From NCBI RefSeq assembly GCF_001276715.1, contig NZ_LIUQ01000014.1, forward strand, positions 1 to 64,000: 64,000 nt of DNA, read 5' to 3'. Shown here one piece after another: positions 25,355 through 34,010 of the stretch (within the stretch, counting starts at the first letter, position 1; each line of letters begins with the position of its first letter). This stretch comes from Planktothricoides sp. SR001. GTDB taxonomy: Bacteria > Cyanobacteriota > Cyanobacteriia > Cyanobacteriales > Laspinemataceae. A model generated the notes under the pieces. That model made no database searches. It was not told where the DNA came from and worked only from the letters and a program-made list of their open reading frames with translations. The position numbers and the translations under genes were made by a program.

Positions 25355-27376
25355 ATGTCTGCGATTTTTGGGATACCGGCATTGCCAGAACTGATGGCGA
25401 TGACTCAAGGAGATAAGAATATTTGCATTGCGGTCTTGGATGGCCCAGTGGATCGAGATCATCCTTGCTTTGAGGGCGCAGACCTGACCCGCTTGCCGTC
25501 CTTGGTGAAAGGGGAAGCTCGACCTGATGGGAATATGTCAGCCCACGGCACCCATGTTTCCAGCATTATCTTTGGTCAGCCAGGGAGTTCGGTGCCGGGA
25601 ATTGCCCCGAAATGCAAAGGGGTCATTGTTCCCGTATTTTCAGACGATCGCCGAGGTGTGTCGCAGTTAGACCTCGCCCGAGCCATCGAGCAGGCGGTGA
25701 ATGCTGGAGCCCACATCATCAATCTCAGCGGTGGTGAACTCACTGACTTTGGGGAAGCGGACGGGTGGCTGGAGAATGCGGTGCGATTATGTGCGCGGAA
25801 AAATGTTTTACTCGTCGCTGCCGCTGGTAACAATGGGTGCGAATGTCTGCACGTTCCGGCTGCCCTGCCCGCTGTCCTCGCAGTGGGCGCGATGGATGCC
25901 AATGGCAAACCCCTAGACTTCAGCAACTGGGGCGAAGCCTATCAAACCCAAGGCATCCTTGCCCTTGGGAAAGACATTCTGGGGGCAAAACCCGGTGGGG
26001 GAACCCAGACCCTCAGCGGGACAAGCTTGGCCACACCCATTGTTTCCGGGGTGGCGGCGTTGCTGCTGAGTCTGCAACGGGAACGAGGGGAAAACCCTGA
26101 CCCCCAAAAAGTTCGTCAAGTGTTATTGCAGAGTGCTTTGCCCTGTAACCTTGACTTGCCTGCGGAGACCGTTCGCTGTTTGGCAGGCAAACTCAACATC
26201 TCTGGATCTGTCACATTACTAACAGGAGGAAATATGCCAGAGGAAATTGCATCAATGGCATCCGTTGATGCATCATCAGAAGTAGAAGCCGCAGGATGCG
26301 GTTGTGGTGGCGGTACGCCAGTTGCTCTACTTGGGGAAACCCCAAGACCGCACGGGCTTTTGAATACAGCGGCTGGACAAACACAGCCTGCATCAGCAGC
26401 CAGACCGAGTAATAATCTCCCTAACTTGCAAGATCTAATTAAATCTGTACCCCAACAACCAGCAATGCCACCAATGTCTAACATTACTGCTAATTCTGTC
26501 ACCGCCAGCGAAGCCCCTAGTCAAATTGCCGATCTCGGTCAAATTGTCTATGCTTTAGGAACTCTAGGTTATGACTTCGGGACTGAAGCCCGTCGGGACT
26601 CTTTTAAGCAATTGATGCCTCCGTTTGAGTTTGCCGGGACGATGGTGCCAGCGAACCCCTACGATGCCCGCCAGATGGTGGATTACTTGGCAAACGATAT
26701 CTCTGAATCGCGATCGCTCATCTGGACACTCAACATTGAACTGACTCCAGTCTATGCGATCGCGCCCACCGGCCCATTCGCCGCCGATGCTTACCGCGCC
26801 CTCCACGAACTACTCGGCGGTCAAATCCAGCCTGAGAGCGATGCTGAATACGTTGAGCGGGTCAGCATCCCTGGTGTTTTAACTGGGAAAAAGGTCAAGC
26901 TATTCTCCGGTCAAATCGTTCCGGTGATTGAACCCCTGGGAACCCGAGGCATTTACGGCTGGAAGGTCAACAGCTTGGTGAGTGCGGCGATGGAAGCAGT
27001 GCAAGCGGAAGACGGAACTGCCGACGAAGACCGGATTCGCAAGACTTTGGATGGTTTCCTCAACCGGATTTACTACGATCTACGCAACCTGGGAACCACT
27101 TCCCAAGACCGCGCCCTCAACTTTGCCGTCACCAACGCTTTCCAAGCTGCCCAAACCTTCAGCCAAGCAGTAGCCGTTGGCATGGAACTCGACAGCATTA
27201 CGGTTGAAAAAAGTCCCTTCTGTCGGATAGATAGCGACTGTTGGGATGTGAAGCTGAAGTTCTTCGATCCAGAAAACAGCCGTCGAGCCAAGAAAATTTT
27301 CCGCTTTACAATTGATGTAAGTGACCTAATTCCTGTCACTCTCGGCGAAGTTCGTTCTTGGTCTTCTCCTTACTAA
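25355..27376 (+). CDS. patA: Cyanobactin N-terminal protease PatA
   Basis: In this 673-residue protein, residues 1-285 form a subtilisin-like serine protease with an intact triad: Asp29 in AVLDGPVDRDHP, His64 in SAHGTHVSS and Ser224 in LSGTSLATPIVSG; the oxyanion Asn is in AAAGNNG. In the pathway PatA cuts the precursor on the N-terminal side of each core. A low-complexity linker (about 290-390) holds a Cys/Gly cluster (AAGCGCGGG) and an in-frame palindromic repeat peptide (VALLGETPRPHG). The C-terminal domain from YALGTLGYDFGTEARRDSFK to the end is the conserved PatA/PatG domain of unknown function, also present at the end of PatG here. It is the first gene of the cluster. No signal peptide. 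Confidence 0.93.
   Translation: MSAIFGIPALPELMAMTQGDKNICIAVLDGPVDRDHPCFEGADLTRLPSLVKGEARPDGNMSAHGTHVSSIIFGQPGSSVPGIAPKCKGVIVPVFSDDRRGVSQLDLARAIEQAVNAGAHIINLSGGELTDFGEADGWLENAVRLCARKNVLLVAAAGNNGCECLHVPAALPAVLAVGAMDANGKPLDFSNWGEAYQTQGILALGKDILGAKPGGGTQTLSGTSLATPIVSGVAALLLSLQRERGENPDPQKVRQVLLQSALPCNLDLPAETVRCLAGKLNISGSVTLLTGGNMPEEIASMASVDASSEVEAAGCGCGGGTPVALLGETPRPHGLLNTAAGQTQPASAARPSNNLPNLQDLIKSVPQQPAMPPMSNITANSVTASEAPSQIADLGQIVYALGTLGYDFGTEARRDSFKQLMPPFEFAGTMVPANPYDARQMVDYLANDISESRSLIWTLNIELTPVYAIAPTGPFAADAYRALHELLGGQIQPESDAEYVERVSIPGVLTGKKVKLFSGQIVPVIEPLGTRGIYGWKVNSLVSAAMEAVQAEDGTADEDRIRKTLDGFLNRIYYDLRNLGTTSQDRALNFAVTNAFQAAQTFSQAVAVGMELDSITVEKSPFCRIDSDCWDVKLKFFDPENSRRAKKIFRFTIDVSDLIPVTLGEVRSWSSPY
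26311..26360. repeat. Palindromic repeat within patA coding sequence
   Basis: The core CTTGGGG-AAA-CCCCAAG is flanked by GTTGCTCTA and ACCGCACGG. It is read in frame as VALLGETPRPHG in the PatA linker. The same element lies upstream of the HEAT-repeat gene at 19121-19166, in the reverse direction. Confidence 0.8.
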
Positions 27377-27452
27377 GGAGTTGTACTGGCTTAGTGAGAG
27401 TGGAGTTGACTATTGCACTCTCACTCGAACATCCCAATGTGAGAAATCTACA

Positions 27453-27519
27453 AAAACCGGGTTTCTTTAGAAAATCTCTGTAATCCCAGCAAAATTGTCA
27501 TAGAAACCCGGTTTCTATA
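27453..27519. repeat. Inverted repeat (AAACCGGGTTTCT family) between patA and patB
   Basis: The arms AAACCGGGTTTCT (about 27455-27468) and AGAAACCCGGTTTCT (27502-27517) are separated by a spacer of about 33 bases. The same arms occur at 50329-50405. It may form a hairpin within the cluster transcript. Confidence 0.75.
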
Positions 27520-27536
27520 GCGGAGAATCTTAAACC

Positions 27537-27788
27537 ATGCGACTACCTATATTGTCTCCTCCTGTCAAACGTCCCCATTTTATCCAGCCCGCCCTATGCG
27601 TGGATCTAGAAAATGGTCGGATCGAGGATCTGGTGCATATTCGGATGGATTTGCTCCATGCCGCCAACTATAACGATCCGCCAGCCTTTGCCAACCGTAG
27701 TTTCAACCAAGTAATGCACTCGAGTGTCAGTGCGAGTGCAGCCAGTCAGGGTTGGGGTGGCTTTGGGGGCATGGGACGATTCTATTAA
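27537..27788 (+). CDS. patB: Cyanobactin PatB-like small protein
   Basis: The 83-residue protein is MRLPILSPPVKRPHFIQPAL, followed by an acidic stretch ENGRIEDLVHIRMDLLHAAN and a Ser/Gly-rich tail. It matches the PatB/AcyB-type conserved small protein in size and position (second gene of cyanobactin clusters). PatB-type proteins are dispensable in heterologous production, and their role is unknown. No catalytic motif. The stop overlaps the start of a repeat pair. Confidence 0.85.
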   Translation: MRLPILSPPVKRPHFIQPALCVDLENGRIEDLVHIRMDLLHAANYNDPPAFANRSFNQVMHSSVSASAASQGWGGFGGMGRFY

Positions 27789-27879
27789 TGTAGGTTGGGT
27801 TGAGGAACGAAACCCAACGAAACCCAACGAATAATGTAGGTTGGGTTGAGGAACGAAACCCAACGAAACCCAACTTACC
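27788..27879. repeat. Tandem pair of a 46-bp cyanobacterial repeat
   Basis: Two copies (27788-27833 and 27834-27879) share TAGGTTGGGTTGAGGAACGA and AACCCAACGAAACCCAAC. Each copy is itself palindromic (GTTGGGTT / AACCCAAC). It sits between patB and patC. Confidence 0.88.
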
Positions 27880-27911
27880 ACCTCAAACAACCGAAAAAGG
27901 AAACTGAAACT

Positions 27912-28115
27912 ATGGCTAAGAAGAAAACAACAGAAAGAGCCTCAGAAGTCTCCACCACCGAAGTCACCTCTACTCCCGAACCGAAAAAGTCTTATGTACC
28001 CACTTCCCAGACCGGGCTGCAAGATTATTCTTACTGGTGGGAATACGTGAGACAACACGCCAAAGCGCAGGAAGATCAGCCCAAATCCTTCCGACGAGGC
28101 CGCATCTGGGCATAA
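27912..28115 (+). CDS. patC: Cyanobactin PatC-like small protein
   Basis: The 67-residue protein starts MAKKKTTERASEVSTTEVTS. It has a basic/Thr-rich N-terminal half and a conserved-looking end, LQDYSYWWEYVRQHAKAQED followed by FRRGRIWA. Size, position between patB and patD and the aromatic motif fit PatC-type proteins of cyanobactin clusters. The frame is open further upstream, but that part is translated repeat, so ATG 27912 (after GAAACT) is chosen. Function unknown; PatC is not strictly needed for product formation in known pathways. Confidence 0.8.
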   Translation: MAKKKTTERASEVSTTEVTSTPEPKKSYVPTSQTGLQDYSYWWEYVRQHAKAQEDQPKSFRRGRIWA

Positions 28116-28167
28116 CTCCTAGCTTGTATTAATTGATTTGTCTACTTAATCACTGACTTTTTGCTCT

Positions 28168-30498
28168 ATGCCATCCACTCCACTACTGCAAATTAAGCCC
28201 CACTTTCATGTCGAGGTAATCGAACCCAAGCAAGTGTATCTCCTGGGCGAACAGGCTAACTATGCCCTCACCGGACAACTGTACTGCCAGATTTTGCCCC
28301 TCTTGGATGGGCAACACAATCGCGAGCAGATTGTGGAAAAGCTGGATGGGGAAGTGCCAGAAGAATACATCGACTATGTACTGGAGCGTCTGACGGAAAA
28401 GGGCTACCTCACCGAGGCTGCCCCAGAACTTTCCCCGGAAGTGGCGGCATTTTGGAGCGAGTTAGGGATTGCACCCCCCGTTGCGGCGGCAGCTTTAAGG
28501 CAACCCGTCACCCTAACAACGGTGGGCGAAAATATCAGTGAAGTGACAGTAGCCGCCCTAACCACAGCCCTGCAAGACATTGGCATTTCCGTGCAGTCTC
28601 CCACAGCAGAGGATTCTGCAACAGCACTGAACGTGGTGTTGACCGATGACTATTTGCAGCCGGAACTCACCAAGATTAATAAACAGGCACTAGAGCGCCA
28701 ACAAACTTGGCTGCTGGTTAAGCCTGTAGGCAGTGTCCTGTGGCTAGGGCCGGTGTTTGTTCCGGGTAAGACCGGATGTTGGGGCTGTCTAGCCCATCCC
28801 CTCCGGGGCAACCGGGAAGTTGAATCGTCAGTTTTGCGGCAAAAGCAAGCCCAGCAGCAACGCAATGGTCAGAACGGTTCTGCGATCGGCTGCTTGCCCA
28901 CCGCCAAGGCAACCTTACCTTCCACCTTGCAAACCGGGCTACAGTTTGCCGCCACGGAGATTGCCAAGTGCATTGTCAAGCAATACGTCAATGCCACTGC
29001 ACCGGGAACAGTGTTCTTTCCCACTCTGGACGGCAAGATTATCACCTTTAATCACACAGTTATCGACTTGAAAAGTCATGTTCTCGTCCGACGACCCCAA
29101 TGTCCTAGCTGTGGCGAACCGCAAATTTTGCAGCGGCGAGGCTTTGAACCCCTGAAGCTAGAATCCCGTCGCAAGCTGTTCACCCAGGATGGGGGCCACC
29201 GCGCCACAACACCAGAACAGACGGTGCAGAAATACCAGCACTTAATCAGCCCGATAACCGGAGTGGTGACGGAACTGGTGCGGATCACTGACCCCGCGAA
29301 TCCCTTGGTACATACCTATCGGGCGGGGCATAGCTTCGGTGCTGCTACTACCTTGCGGGGTTTACGCAACACCCTGAAACACAAGAGTTCTGGTAAAGGC
29401 AAAACCGATAGCCAATCCAAGGCGAGTGGTTTTTGTGAGGCAGTGGAACGCTATTCGGGGATCTTTCAGGGGGATGAACCCCGCAAACGGGCAACCCTGG
29501 CGGAACTGGGAGACTTGGCGATTCATCCAGAGCAATGTTTGTGCTTTAGCGACACCCAGTATGCTAACCGGGAAGCCCTCAACGAGCAGGCAACAGTAGC
29601 TCACGATTGGATTCCCCAGCGATTTGATGCCAGTCAAGCCATTGAATGGACGCCCGTATGGTCGTTAACAGAGCAGACCCATAAGTATCTGCCTACCGCA
29701 ATGTGCTACTACCATTATCCCTTGCCCCCAGAACACCGCTTCGCCAGAGGTGATTCCAACGGTAATGCTGCTGGGAACACCCTAGAAGAAGCCATCCTAC
29801 AAGGGTTTCTGGAATTGGTAGAGCGTGATAGCGTCGGGTTGTGGTGGTACAACCGTCTCAGCCGTCCGGCAGTGGACTTGAGCAGCTTTGATGAGCCGTA
29901 TTTTGTGCAGTTGCAGCAGTTCTATCGGGAAAACGATCGGGATTTGTGGGTGCTGGATTTGACCGCAGATTTAGGCATTCCCGCTTTTGTGGGGGTGTCG
30001 AATCGGAAAACGGGAAGCTCGGAACGCCTGATTCTAGGCTTTGGGGCGCACCTTGACCCAACTGTTGCCATTATCCGAACCCTCACCGAAGTGAGTCAAA
30101 TAGGCTTGGAACTGGATAAAGTGCCAGACGAGAACCTGAAAAGCGATGCAAAGGATTGGTTAGTGAATGCGAAATTGGCGGATCATCCCTATTTGCTTCC
30201 TGATGCCACCCAACCCCTCAAGACGGCTCAGGACTATCCCAAGCTGTGGGGAGATGATATTTACGCGGAGGTGAATACCTGTGTGGAGATTGCCAAGCAA
30301 GCGGGTTTAGAAACCTTGGTGGTGGATCAAACCCGACCGGACATTGGTTTGAATGTGGTTAAGGTAATTGTGCCAGGGATGCGGCATTTCTGGTCGCGGT
30401 TTGGGGCCGGTCGGCTCTACGATGTGCCGGTGAAGTTGGGATGGTTAGCGGAACCGCTCACGGAGGGACAGATGAACCCGACACCGATGCCATTTTAA
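28168..30498 (+). CDS. patD: Cyanobactin heterocyclase PatD (E1-like/YcaO cyclodehydratase)
   Basis: The 776-residue fused enzyme binds the precursor leader through its N-terminal peptide-clamp/E1-like part. It uses ATP in the YcaO domain to cyclise Cys (and in some relatives Ser/Thr) to azolines. Visible are two CxxC pairs of the structural zinc (CWGC near residue 206 and CPSC at 312-315). YcaO ATP-site segments include KTDSQSKASGFCEAVERYSG (about 412-431), GNAAGNTLEEAILQGFLELV and ERDSVGLWWYNR, and the C-terminus ends NPTPMPF, a PxPxP-like tail typical of these cyclodehydratases. It starts 52 bases after patC. With FVPCC cores, it should form two adjacent thiazolines. Confidence 0.95.
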   Translation: MPSTPLLQIKPHFHVEVIEPKQVYLLGEQANYALTGQLYCQILPLLDGQHNREQIVEKLDGEVPEEYIDYVLERLTEKGYLTEAAPELSPEVAAFWSELGIAPPVAAAALRQPVTLTTVGENISEVTVAALTTALQDIGISVQSPTAEDSATALNVVLTDDYLQPELTKINKQALERQQTWLLVKPVGSVLWLGPVFVPGKTGCWGCLAHPLRGNREVESSVLRQKQAQQQRNGQNGSAIGCLPTAKATLPSTLQTGLQFAATEIAKCIVKQYVNATAPGTVFFPTLDGKIITFNHTVIDLKSHVLVRRPQCPSCGEPQILQRRGFEPLKLESRRKLFTQDGGHRATTPEQTVQKYQHLISPITGVVTELVRITDPANPLVHTYRAGHSFGAATTLRGLRNTLKHKSSGKGKTDSQSKASGFCEAVERYSGIFQGDEPRKRATLAELGDLAIHPEQCLCFSDTQYANREALNEQATVAHDWIPQRFDASQAIEWTPVWSLTEQTHKYLPTAMCYYHYPLPPEHRFARGDSNGNAAGNTLEEAILQGFLELVERDSVGLWWYNRLSRPAVDLSSFDEPYFVQLQQFYRENDRDLWVLDLTADLGIPAFVGVSNRKTGSSERLILGFGAHLDPTVAIIRTLTEVSQIGLELDKVPDENLKSDAKDWLVNAKLADHPYLLPDATQPLKTAQDYPKLWGDDIYAEVNTCVEIAKQAGLETLVVDQTRPDIGLNVVKVIVPGMRHFWSRFGAGRLYDVPVKLGWLAEPLTEGQMNPTPMPF

Positions 30499-30625
30499 GT
30501 TTTTTAAAGTTTAGGGGCGACTTGCTTTCACTACATCACAAATATCGCCCCACTAGGCTTCTTCTCAATGAAGAAGAGGACTGACCCACCTCAACGGGTC
30601 AACAAACAAAATGAGGATTACTCCA

Positions 30626-30868
30626 ATGGACAAGAAAAACCTCCTGCCCAACCAAGGCAAACCCGTCATCCGTGGCATCAGTGGTAAACTCCCCAGCCAC
30701 TTGGCTGAACTCTCCGAGGAAGCTCTCGGTGGTGCCGGTGTAGATGCCTCTTTCGTGCCTTGCTGTTCCTATGATGGGGCAGATGCCTCTTTCGTGCCTT
30801 GCTGTTCCTACGATGGGGCAGATGCCTCTTTCGTGCCTTGCTGTTCCTACGATGATGGTGATGCCTAA
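30626..30868 (+). CDS. patE: Cyanobactin precursor PatE with three FVPCC cores
   Basis: The 80-residue precursor has leader MDKKNLLPNQGKPVIRGISG, closely following known PatE leaders, and LAELSEEALGGAG is the conserved helix that recruits the heterocyclase. Then follow recognition GVDAS, core FVPCC, SYDG-ADAS, core FVPCC, SYDG-ADAS, core FVPCC, SYDDGDA. xDAS is the PatA cut-site motif and SYD(G/D) the PatG recognition motif. The start at 30626 is preferred over the in-frame ATG at 30611 because it matches the family N-terminus and has GAGG about nine bases upstream. The three cores are identical, so one main product is expected. Product prediction: Phe-Val-Pro with two thiazole units. Confidence 0.93.
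   Translation: MDKKNLLPNQGKPVIRGISGKLPSHLAELSEEALGGAGVDASFVPCCSYDGADASFVPCCSYDGADASFVPCCSYDDGDA
30743..30859 (+). repeat. Three 39-bp cassettes encoding core plus recognition sequences
   Basis: The units 30743-30781, 30782-30820 and 30821-30859 encode DASFVPCCSYDGA (last: SYDDG). The first two differ by one synonymous base (TAT/TAC), and the third differs only at its final codons. Confidence 0.95.
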
Positions 30869-30980
30869 ATCACCTGAATTGGCAATAGCTAGCCAATCAA
30901 ATATTCAGCCTAGTCCACCTTGGGGAATATGGCAGTTTACTGTCATAAATTTGAACAGGAAAGGTCGCTAGGCTTTAGTA

Positions 30981-31057
30981 GAAAGACGAGGATAAGGATG
31001 CTGGGATAGCAGACATTTTATCAAGTCTTGTCTTCCTTATCTTTACCTCGTCTTTTT
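30981..31057 (+). terminator. Attenuator-like hairpin between precursor and tailoring genes
   Basis: The arm AAAGACGAGGATAAGGA (30982-30998) can pair with TCCTTAT...CCTCGTCTTT (31033-31053), with a small internal bulge and a loop of about 34 bases that itself holds a short hairpin (GCTGGGATAGC), followed by TTTTTTT. It would raise precursor message over the downstream enzyme genes. No promoter was located after it. Confidence 0.65.
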
Positions 31058-31118
31058 TTAGAAAAAAGATTGTTAGCCTAATACTTGTTTCGCTAACCCC
31101 TATCACCCTCAAAATATT

Positions 31119-32834
31119 ATGCAAAATAATTCTATCAGTCCTAGTGTTCCTACTCAGTCCAGCCCAACATCTGAAGTCGAAAAAGTTCGTGCTTTTTATA
31201 ACAAAAATTCCATTAACTTTAGTCGAATGGTTCCCGATCCGGTCGCTAGATCCCATAATCTTGATCTAGCGGCTCGTATGGGGATACAACCTGGAAACTA
31301 TATCTTTGATGCGGGTTGTGGCGCCGGAATTCCGGCGATTCATATTGCCCAGTCTTTTCCTGGGACGCGGATTGAGGGAATAACGATTTCTGACGTGGAA
31401 GCGGCAGAAGCCCAAATTAGGATTGCCCAAACTAACTTGGTCGATCGGGTACGGGTGCAAGTGGGGGATTTTCATGCACCACCCTTTCCTAACGAAGTCT
31501 TTGATGTGGTCTTTTTCAACGACAGCATCAAGTATTCTAATCAGGTGTCCCAAGTCCTAGCTGAAGCCAAGCGGGTGCTGCGTCCGGGAGGAACCCTATA
31601 TATCACAGGTCTTTTTGTCAAAGAGCCTCCGCTCTCTGCGCTCGAGCAACAATCGCTTGATGAAGCCAAGCAGCAAGAAATGTATGGCAGTCATGTGATT
31701 ACCATTAAGAAAACGGTTGAATTTGTAGAGCAGGCGGGATTCCAGTCCATTGAATATGACGAAAACCAGGCGATGACAATGCCAGCCCTGGCTTTTCGTC
31801 TGATTTGTGAAAACTTGCTCCACCCTAATTCGCCTCTATTTTTTGGAGAAATTAAAGCGGTAAAACCTGCCAGAGCTAAAACTCAAAATCGAATTCAACC
31901 TGCTGGCGTTAGCTCCAGTCCTGCTCGGAATCGCCATGAAGAAAATTTACGCTATATTGAAGAACACAAGCAAATTTTTGAGATTGAAAATTCTTATCCA
32001 TTAAATTTGTTTGAAGAATTCATTAGAAAACCAAGGAAAGGTAAAGGAGGGACGATTGCCTGTTGCTGCAATATCGAAAAAGAACGTTGTTATCCCTCTC
32101 GTTTTGCTTATCTCTCTGAAGTTTTTGTCTCTGATCCAGCAATGAAATTGATCGATATTGAGGATTTTCTATCTTTCTCCCATCGCATAGAAGAACGTCC
32201 AGAACTTCAGATTAATCGGAGTTTACTTCAGCAGTTTTTAGCTACAGGTTTAGACCCTTCTAAAGTAGATATGGTAACTGTTGGTGTTGACGTTCGCCCA
32301 GAACTCAGACATTCACGGATCAAGTTGTATTTTAGCATCAGGGACTATCCAGAAAAGATCGCAATTGCCATAGCACTTTGCGGCGAACGGCGTGATTGGC
32401 AGAAATTAATAGTTAATGGGACGTTATTAGTAGGGTTTGACTTTTTCTTGGACAATCGAGCTGCGGTAGAAGTCTATCCCACGTTTTTCCCCGCCGATCT
32501 CCAGCGAGCGGATGTTCAAGCCTATTTAACTTCCAGACTACCTGCAAAAGCACTACCTCTCCTTGATGAGAGTAGAAGCGTTCAAATTGGGATTAGCAAG
32601 GATAACGATAGTGATATTCTATATTTCAATAATTTTAAATCTCCCAACAGTGCCGTTGATTATCTGGGAAATCAAATGGTTAAGCAAGTCCACGCTCACT
32701 ATCGAAACCGAGTCTTTCACGATTTGTATATCGGGATTCCTGAATCTGATTTTTATGCCGATTCTATTCAGAGGGTAAAAATGTATTATCACATGAACGA
32801 TTTTGTGAATCAGAGGAATTTGAGATTAATATAG
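31119..32834 (+). CDS. Cyanobactin methyltransferase-prenyltransferase fusion (AgeMTPT-like)
   Basis: The protein has 571 residues in two parts. About 20-250 is a class I SAM methyltransferase with FDAGCGAGIPAIHIAQ (motif I) and VLRPGGTLYITG. About 275-571 is a PatF/TruF-like ABBA prenyltransferase (INRSLLQQFLATGLDPSKVD, NTIG-like VTVGVDVRPEL, FDFFLDNRAAVEVYP). In the aeruginosamide pathway a protein of this architecture methylates the C-terminal carboxyl of the linear peptide and prenylates its N-terminus, so the same is inferred here. The link (about 250-275) is basic and Pro/Ser-rich. Residues CCCN replace the usual Cys-poor strand near 335, which may matter for folding or substrate contact. 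It is followed by a second, stand-alone prenyltransferase. No transfer signs beyond the cluster itself. Confidence 0.88.
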   Translation: MQNNSISPSVPTQSSPTSEVEKVRAFYNKNSINFSRMVPDPVARSHNLDLAARMGIQPGNYIFDAGCGAGIPAIHIAQSFPGTRIEGITISDVEAAEAQIRIAQTNLVDRVRVQVGDFHAPPFPNEVFDVVFFNDSIKYSNQVSQVLAEAKRVLRPGGTLYITGLFVKEPPLSALEQQSLDEAKQQEMYGSHVITIKKTVEFVEQAGFQSIEYDENQAMTMPALAFRLICENLLHPNSPLFFGEIKAVKPARAKTQNRIQPAGVSSSPARNRHEENLRYIEEHKQIFEIENSYPLNLFEEFIRKPRKGKGGTIACCCNIEKERCYPSRFAYLSEVFVSDPAMKLIDIEDFLSFSHRIEERPELQINRSLLQQFLATGLDPSKVDMVTVGVDVRPELRHSRIKLYFSIRDYPEKIAIAIALCGERRDWQKLIVNGTLLVGFDFFLDNRAAVEVYPTFFPADLQRADVQAYLTSRLPAKALPLLDESRSVQIGISKDNDSDILYFNNFKSPNSAVDYLGNQMVKQVHAHYRNRVFHDLYIGIPESDFYADSIQRVKMYYHMNDFVNQRNLRLI

Positions 32835-32910
32835 ACCCAAAACCCACTCTCAATGAGTATTGATTATCCACTTTAGATATTTACAAGCTCTTTCATAAGC
32901 AAATACAATT

Positions 32911-33885
32911 ATGACGATAACTTCTGGATTTTCACATAATTATCTACGAGAGCAGCGACTCCGTTTCATACGAACTCATCTGGATGCTTTTGATGTAGAG
33001 CCTTGCTTTCCTCTACCTCTTTTTGAAGAAGCTGTTCTTGAAATTGAAGGCTACTGTGGTATTGAACCCACTTGCCATGTTGAAGGAGATCGCTTATTTG
33101 CAAGCGACTTTCAAGTTGCTACCTATGAAGAAACTTGGCCCCGATCGCTGGTCGATGCTTCAAAATTTTTAGACAAAGTTGAAAGCAGAGTGGGCGTTCA
33201 AATTAATCGGAACTTGCTCGATCAGTTTTCATCCCTATACATTAACTCTAGCCAAATCGAAACTAACACCATCGGCATTGACTTACGTCCGACACTTCAG
33301 GATTCTCTAATCAAGGTATATATGCACCTCCATCCTGGGGAAGGTAACGAAGATTTAGTGATGACAGCTCTCGCACTTGATGGTGCTAACTATTCGGCTG
33401 AAGTGACAGAAGTTTTGCTAAAAGATGGTAGCTTAATTGGATTTAATCTTTTCCTGGATGGTCGTAGTAACATAGAAATATGGGCGATTTCGCCCGGAGG
33501 TAAATACCAACAGCGAGGCAACTTTGGAAGCTATCTTGCTGCCTATATACGAAAACACTTTTCACAAAAAGTGATTTCTCTATTTGATGTTTCAGACGGG
33601 ATTGCAGCAAGTTTTTCTAAGCAAAAGACAAGCCCCCTATTGTATTTTCACTTTTTTGATATCAAAGAAATCCCAAAATATTTTGCATTCAATAGCTTGG
33701 GCGACAAAATTTATGACTTTTATCAGAGTCTTGACTGTGTTACCTATGCTACTGTGTATGCCCGAGAGCAAGATATGGAAAGTAATCGGTTAAATAACTA
33801 TGGGTTTTTGTACAATAGAAGTGATACATGTCAAGTGGATTTAGATAAATTGCGCTTCACACAACAGGTTGGAATTAGTCCTTAA
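32911..33885 (+). CDS. patF: PatF-family cyanobactin prenyltransferase
   Basis: The 324-residue protein is an ABBA-fold prenyltransferase homologue. Its conserved-looking blocks are RTHLDAFDVEPCFPLPLFEE, CHVEGDRLFASDFQVATYEE, INRNLLDQFSSLYINSSQIE, IGIDLRPTLQDSLIKVYMH and IGFNLFLDGRSNIEIW. These correspond one for one to blocks of the C-terminal half of the upstream fusion protein, so the pair derive from a duplication or double recruitment. Relatives transfer dimethylallyl groups to Ser/Thr/Tyr/Trp or to peptide termini; PatF itself is inactive. Which role applies here is open: N-terminal prenylation (sole or second prenyl group) or an inactive structural role. It lies 76 bases after the fusion gene. 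Confidence 0.88.
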   Translation: MTITSGFSHNYLREQRLRFIRTHLDAFDVEPCFPLPLFEEAVLEIEGYCGIEPTCHVEGDRLFASDFQVATYEETWPRSLVDASKFLDKVESRVGVQINRNLLDQFSSLYINSSQIETNTIGIDLRPTLQDSLIKVYMHLHPGEGNEDLVMTALALDGANYSAEVTEVLLKDGSLIGFNLFLDGRSNIEIWAISPGGKYQQRGNFGSYLAAYIRKHFSQKVISLFDVSDGIAASFSKQKTSPLLYFHFFDIKEIPKYFAFNSLGDKIYDFYQSLDCVTYATVYAREQDMESNRLNNYGFLYNRSDTCQVDLDKLRFTQQVGISP

Positions 33886-34010
33886 ACACCAAAACATTTT
33901 TCATCACTTTTCATCACTTGATTAATTAATCGGAGCCGACAGCTTTGCGAACCATTATCAGAATGTGATGATTTCCAACTATTCTTGTCCTAATCTTATT
34001 ATTCACCGCC

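Noticed and set aside
30611..30625. Earlier ATG for the precursor (MRITP extension)
   Set aside because: Known PatE proteins start at the equivalent of MDKKNLLP, and the GAGG for ATG 30626 lies inside this extension.
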